Positions 62,233-64,000 of a DNA stretch of 64,000 nucleotides are shown here, one piece after another. The stretch is from assembly GCA_964619675.1 (NCBI GenBank), contig CAZUEO010000007.1, forward strand, positions 1 to 64,000. Direction: 5' to 3'. This DNA comes from JAPLMW01 sp964619675. GTDB lineage: Bacteria > Planctomycetota > Phycisphaerae > Sedimentisphaerales > UBA12454. Numbering within the stretch: position 1 is the first letter of the stretch; the number at the start of each line of letters is the position of its first letter. The notes beneath the pieces were generated by a model that saw nothing but the letters and a program-made list of their open reading frames with translations, was not told where the DNA came from and searched no databases. Position numbers and translations under genes: made by a program.

Positions 62233-63035
62233 TCTGATTGTTCTAATGCCTTATCAACAAGGTCTTTAATCGTCCATAACTTGCCTGTAACGCCTAAAGC
62301 CATTGCCGGAGTCATTCTAATAGTTTTGTGAATTTTCACAAGATTATAATAGGCAAAATGCAAGGCAATAGCAGATTTAAAGTTTTCAAGTTTTTTTGAA
62401 AAGGCGTTTGTAAGGCGTGTTAATCGGCGACAGTGCATACGCAAAGTTAGGTTTTGTCTTTCGATATAAGATGTTGAAATTGGGAATATAGGATTTCCGA
62501 CTATTGGCGGTGGACTATACCGACTACTCGTGGGCAAAGGCTTTTCAGATAGGTAGGACTTTACAACCTGTCCATAATCGACTTCACCGCCGAAACTGAA
62601 TTCTATTGCTTCGGCATAAGCCCTTAAAGAATCGGACGAAATTTGAACCCTGTTTGCCAGTCTATTCGACAGGTCATACACAAATTCGCTTGCGGTTTTT
62701 AAGTCCCTTTGACCAACCTTAAAGGTCGGGACGGCTTTACTATCGGCGTCAATAGCGATAAACGTCCAGACATCACCGACATTCTTTTCGCCTAATCGGA
62801 CGTTTCTTTTCTTTTTGCCGATAAAGCCCCATATTTCGTCAAGTTGTAAATGACGGCATTTGATATTGCGCATCATATTATCAAGGATATTAGCGCAGCC
62901 TTGACCTATACGGACACCAAGTCGCATTATTGTATCGCGGTGAACGCCGGAAAGTCTTTCGATTGACCTTATACTGAGCCCTTCTGCTAAAGAACCGACA
63001 ATATAAGTCTGTTTTTCACGTTTTAGGGTGTTCAT
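62229..63035 (-). CDS. IS1-family transposase
   Basis: 268 residues from ATG 63035, which has AGGTAG upstream; the longer frame to 63116 is only translation of the structured RNA region. An N-terminal helix-turn-helix (EGLSIRSIERLSGVHRDTIMRLG) precedes a DDE-type core with LDEIWGFIGKKK, an AIDADSK segment, SSDSLRAY and SYIERQNLTLRMHCRRLTR. The LDEIWGF and YIERQNL motifs match IS1 InsB-like transposases. It is one uninterrupted frame, without the InsA-InsB frameshift of classic IS1. Confidence 0.92.
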   Translation of the reverse strand: MNTLKREKQTYIVGSLAEGLSIRSIERLSGVHRDTIMRLGVRIGQGCANILDNMMRNIKCRHLQLDEIWGFIGKKKRNVRLGEKNVGDVWTFIAIDADSKAVPTFKVGQRDLKTASEFVYDLSNRLANRVQISSDSLRAYAEAIEFSFGGEVDYGQVVKSYLSEKPLPTSSRYSPPPIVGNPIFPISTSYIERQNLTLRMHCRRLTRLTNAFSKKLENFKSAIALHFAYYNLVKIHKTIRMTPAMALGVTGKLWTIKDLVDKALEQSE

Positions 63036-63053
63036 AACTACCTGCCTTTTCTC

Positions 63054-63081
63054 TTGACTTTTAACATAATTACAGTATAAT
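63054..63081 (+). promoter_or_regulatory. Plus-strand promoter inside the IS element
   Basis: TTGACT (63054-63059), 16 bases, perfect TATAAT (63076-63081). The predicted start is at 63088-63089, two or three bases before the structured segment that begins at 63091, and it points away from the transposase. Confidence 0.75.
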
Positions 63082-63087
63082 TTAAGC

Positions 63088-63214
63088 AATGGACTCAGCG
63101 GGAGTTGAACCCGCACACAACGGTTGTAAGGGCCTTGTGCGGAACCTATCCTGAGCCCGATTATCGCCCTGTTGAGTCGGTTGCAATGAGTCAGCAGGGC
63201 ATTTATTTATTTTT
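63088..63214 (+). ncRNA. Candidate small RNA with tRNA-like fold in the IS
   Basis: A promoter at 63054-63081 and a terminator-like hairpin GCCCTG...CAGGGC (63166-63200) followed by ATTTATTTATTTTT bound about 127 nt. The 5' 69 nt fold as a closing stem GGACTCAG/CTGAGCCC, a hairpin CGGG-AGTTGAA-CCCG, and a hairpin ACAACGG/CCTTGT. Read on the minus strand the same segment has a T-arm with TTCAACT and a seven-base-pair acceptor-like stem with a G-U pair, so it could also be a degenerate tRNA of the other strand. It would be antisense to the transposase leader. Confidence 0.5.
63166..63214 (+). terminator. Terminator-like hairpin of the IS small RNA
   Basis: GCCCTG (63166-63171) pairs with CAGGGC (63195-63200); the 23-base loop is large, but a T-rich tail (63201-63214) follows directly. 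Confidence 0.5.
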
Positions 63215-63367
63215 AAAAGTTAAACACAAGTTGAACCGCACGGATTTGGACTCCGTCTCCGACAGGTTTTGGACACCTTTGATGATTTAGCGTTTACGGC
63301 GCTAAATATACTTAATCGGGGCTTATACTGCATAATGCAGTTTTCGCGGCTCATTACTCGTGGGTTA

Positions 63368-63751
63368 CTATTCATTACTTTTCTTTTTCCAAGTCCAAAG
63401 ACCGTCTGAATTTGATTCGGCAAGTCCGGCAACCTCTAATCTTTTTAGTGTTCCCAAAGCACTTGAGCGGTGAATATTCAGCGCATCGGCAACCGCGTCA
63501 GCTTTGAATTGCTCTGTCGGGTGTTGTTCTAAAAATTCCCGAACCCGTACTTTGTTTTGTCCATAGGGCTGTCTGATTGATTTGCGACTTGTTGGAATTT
63601 CTTTATAGCCCAAAGCGGCCAAGTTTATTTCAACCTGTTTTATTTTGTGCTCCAGAGCAGTTTTATCGGCCTTTAATCTGTCGAGAAGTTCTTTGAACAA
63701 GCCGACTATTATTTCAGTGCTGGTTGTACCCGTGTTTTTTTCATCGAGCAT
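63368..63751 (-). CDS. Winged-helix protein of the IS element
   Basis: 127 residues from ATG 63751; AAGGGG lies upstream. A coiled-coil N-terminus (about 13-50: KELLDRLKADKTALEHKIKQVEINLAAL) is followed by a winged-helix-like domain (about 70-120: VREFLEQHPTEQFKADAVADALNIHRSSALGTLKRLEVAGL). It is probably a DNA-binding regulator or cargo gene. The gap 63752-63937 up to the right IS end shows no further gene. Confidence 0.72.
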   Translation of the reverse strand: MLDEKNTGTTSTEIIVGLFKELLDRLKADKTALEHKIKQVEINLAALGYKEIPTSRKSIRQPYGQNKVRVREFLEQHPTEQFKADAVADALNIHRSSALGTLKRLEVAGLAESNSDGLWTWKKKSNE

Positions 63752-63937
63752 TTGTGCCCCTTTCAGTAAACATCTTTTACTATTGTATTATAAATGCACT
63801 TAAGCAATAAAAGCAAGGAAAATAATAAAAAAATCTTTAATGGGTCACGAAATAGAGCAAAAAGGACTAACGGAGTACACAATTACTTAAAACCCTTATT
63901 TTTCCACTAAAAACCAATAAAAATTAAATCTAAATCT

Positions 63938-63961
63938 AAATTAGGACACTACCGAATTTCG
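63938..63961. repeat. Right inverted end and target duplication
   Basis: The right inverted repeat AAATTAGGACACTACC followed by the matching direct repeat GAATTTCG. After it the interrupted host sequence continues to the end of the window (TTATGTGGACGTATAAGG...). Confidence 0.92.
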
Positions 63962-64000
63962 TTATGTGGACGTATAAGGTCGGCTAACTCGTGCACCATG

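Larger units (their letters stand above)
61578..63953. mobile_element. Complete IS1-family insertion element, 2376 bp
   Basis: The ends GGTTGTGTCCTAATTT (61578-61593) and the complement of AAATTAGGACACTACC (63938-63953) match in 15 of 16 bases. An 8-bp target duplication GAATTTCG is present on both sides (61570-61577 and 63954-63961). The element holds a single-frame IS1-type transposase, a coupled 101-residue gene, a 79-residue coiled-coil gene, a 127-residue winged-helix gene, and a structured RNA candidate. Classic IS1 is about 770 bp, so this one is long and carries extra cargo. Confidence 0.93.

Noticed and set aside
63036..63116. An N-terminal extension of the transposase beginning MRVQLPLSP
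   Set aside because: This is translation of the tRNA-like T-arm region; the ATG at 63035 has the ribosome-binding site and begins the conserved protein.
63240..63256. A perfect anticodon-arm-like hairpin on the minus strand (ACGGA-GTCCAAA-TCCGT, Trp-like CCA) followed by GGTTCAACT
   Set aside because: No acceptor stem, D-arm or T-stem can be built around it, so it is not a tRNA gene; it may be chance or a decayed fragment.

Overview
The window reads as part of a draft or metagenome-assembled chromosome of a planctomycete-like bacterium, most likely class Phycisphaerae. I infer this from the gene families (NifU/NifS sulfur operon, GatCAB, 7TM-HD/PhoH/YbeY cluster, DUF4340/GldG-type ABC operon, pseudopilin genes, YkgJ-type proteins, many lipoproteins and proteins of unknown function). 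No rRNA is present to confirm it. A 10-base N run inside purA (38949-38958) marks an assembly gap.

Layout. 1-4030: tandem secreted paralogues that share a nucleotide-identical 5' segment of about 459 bp but have different C-termini, then a small membrane protein and a degenerate RHS/YD-repeat remnant. 4506-4857: tmRNA with tag GNYQLRMAA. 4962-8034: a GH31 glycosidase and a lipoprotein MsrB-MsrA fusion. 8045-14614 (minus): one sulfur and Fe-S operon under an IscR-like Rrf2 regulator (cysK, cysE, nadA, metY, nifU, nifS). 14810-21341: housekeeping genes (xth, surE, nnrE, rluB, rpmB) with several unknowns, including a 47-residue basic protein. 21472-26634 (minus): a pseudopilin assembly operon (short GspE, two GspF-like proteins, three prepilins), divergent from an ECF sigma factor and a probable anti-sigma factor. 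27811-31667: a Nudix-type gene and gatCAB. 31776-45503: a lone E2-like acyltransferase, then the minus-strand envelope and RNA-maturation cluster purA-uppS-cdsA-phoH-7TM-HD-ybeY-recO, a large kinase-like membrane protein, pgpA and an AsmA-like protein. 45571-52468: dgt, a HIT protein, two paralogous lipoproteins, ilvD, two YkgJ proteins and a DUF6941-like protein. 52472-61288 (minus): a gliding-type ABC transporter operon (ATPase, permease, GldG-like, DUF4340) interrupted by a Type IIG-like restriction-modification gene and preceded by an HNH/AP2 frame that runs without a stop into the ATPase. 61578-63953: a complete IS1-family element with near-perfect terminal repeats and a perfect 8-bp target duplication.

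The strongest candidates for something undescribed are: (i) the IS1-type element, which carries extra genes plus a promoter- and terminator-bounded RNA that can fold like a tRNA; (ii) the constant-N/variable-C tandem paralogues beside RHS debris; (iii) the 819-residue pseudokinase-like membrane protein; (iv) the HNH/AP2 frame abutting the ABC ATPase. All calls come from reading sequence and translations; no database search was run.
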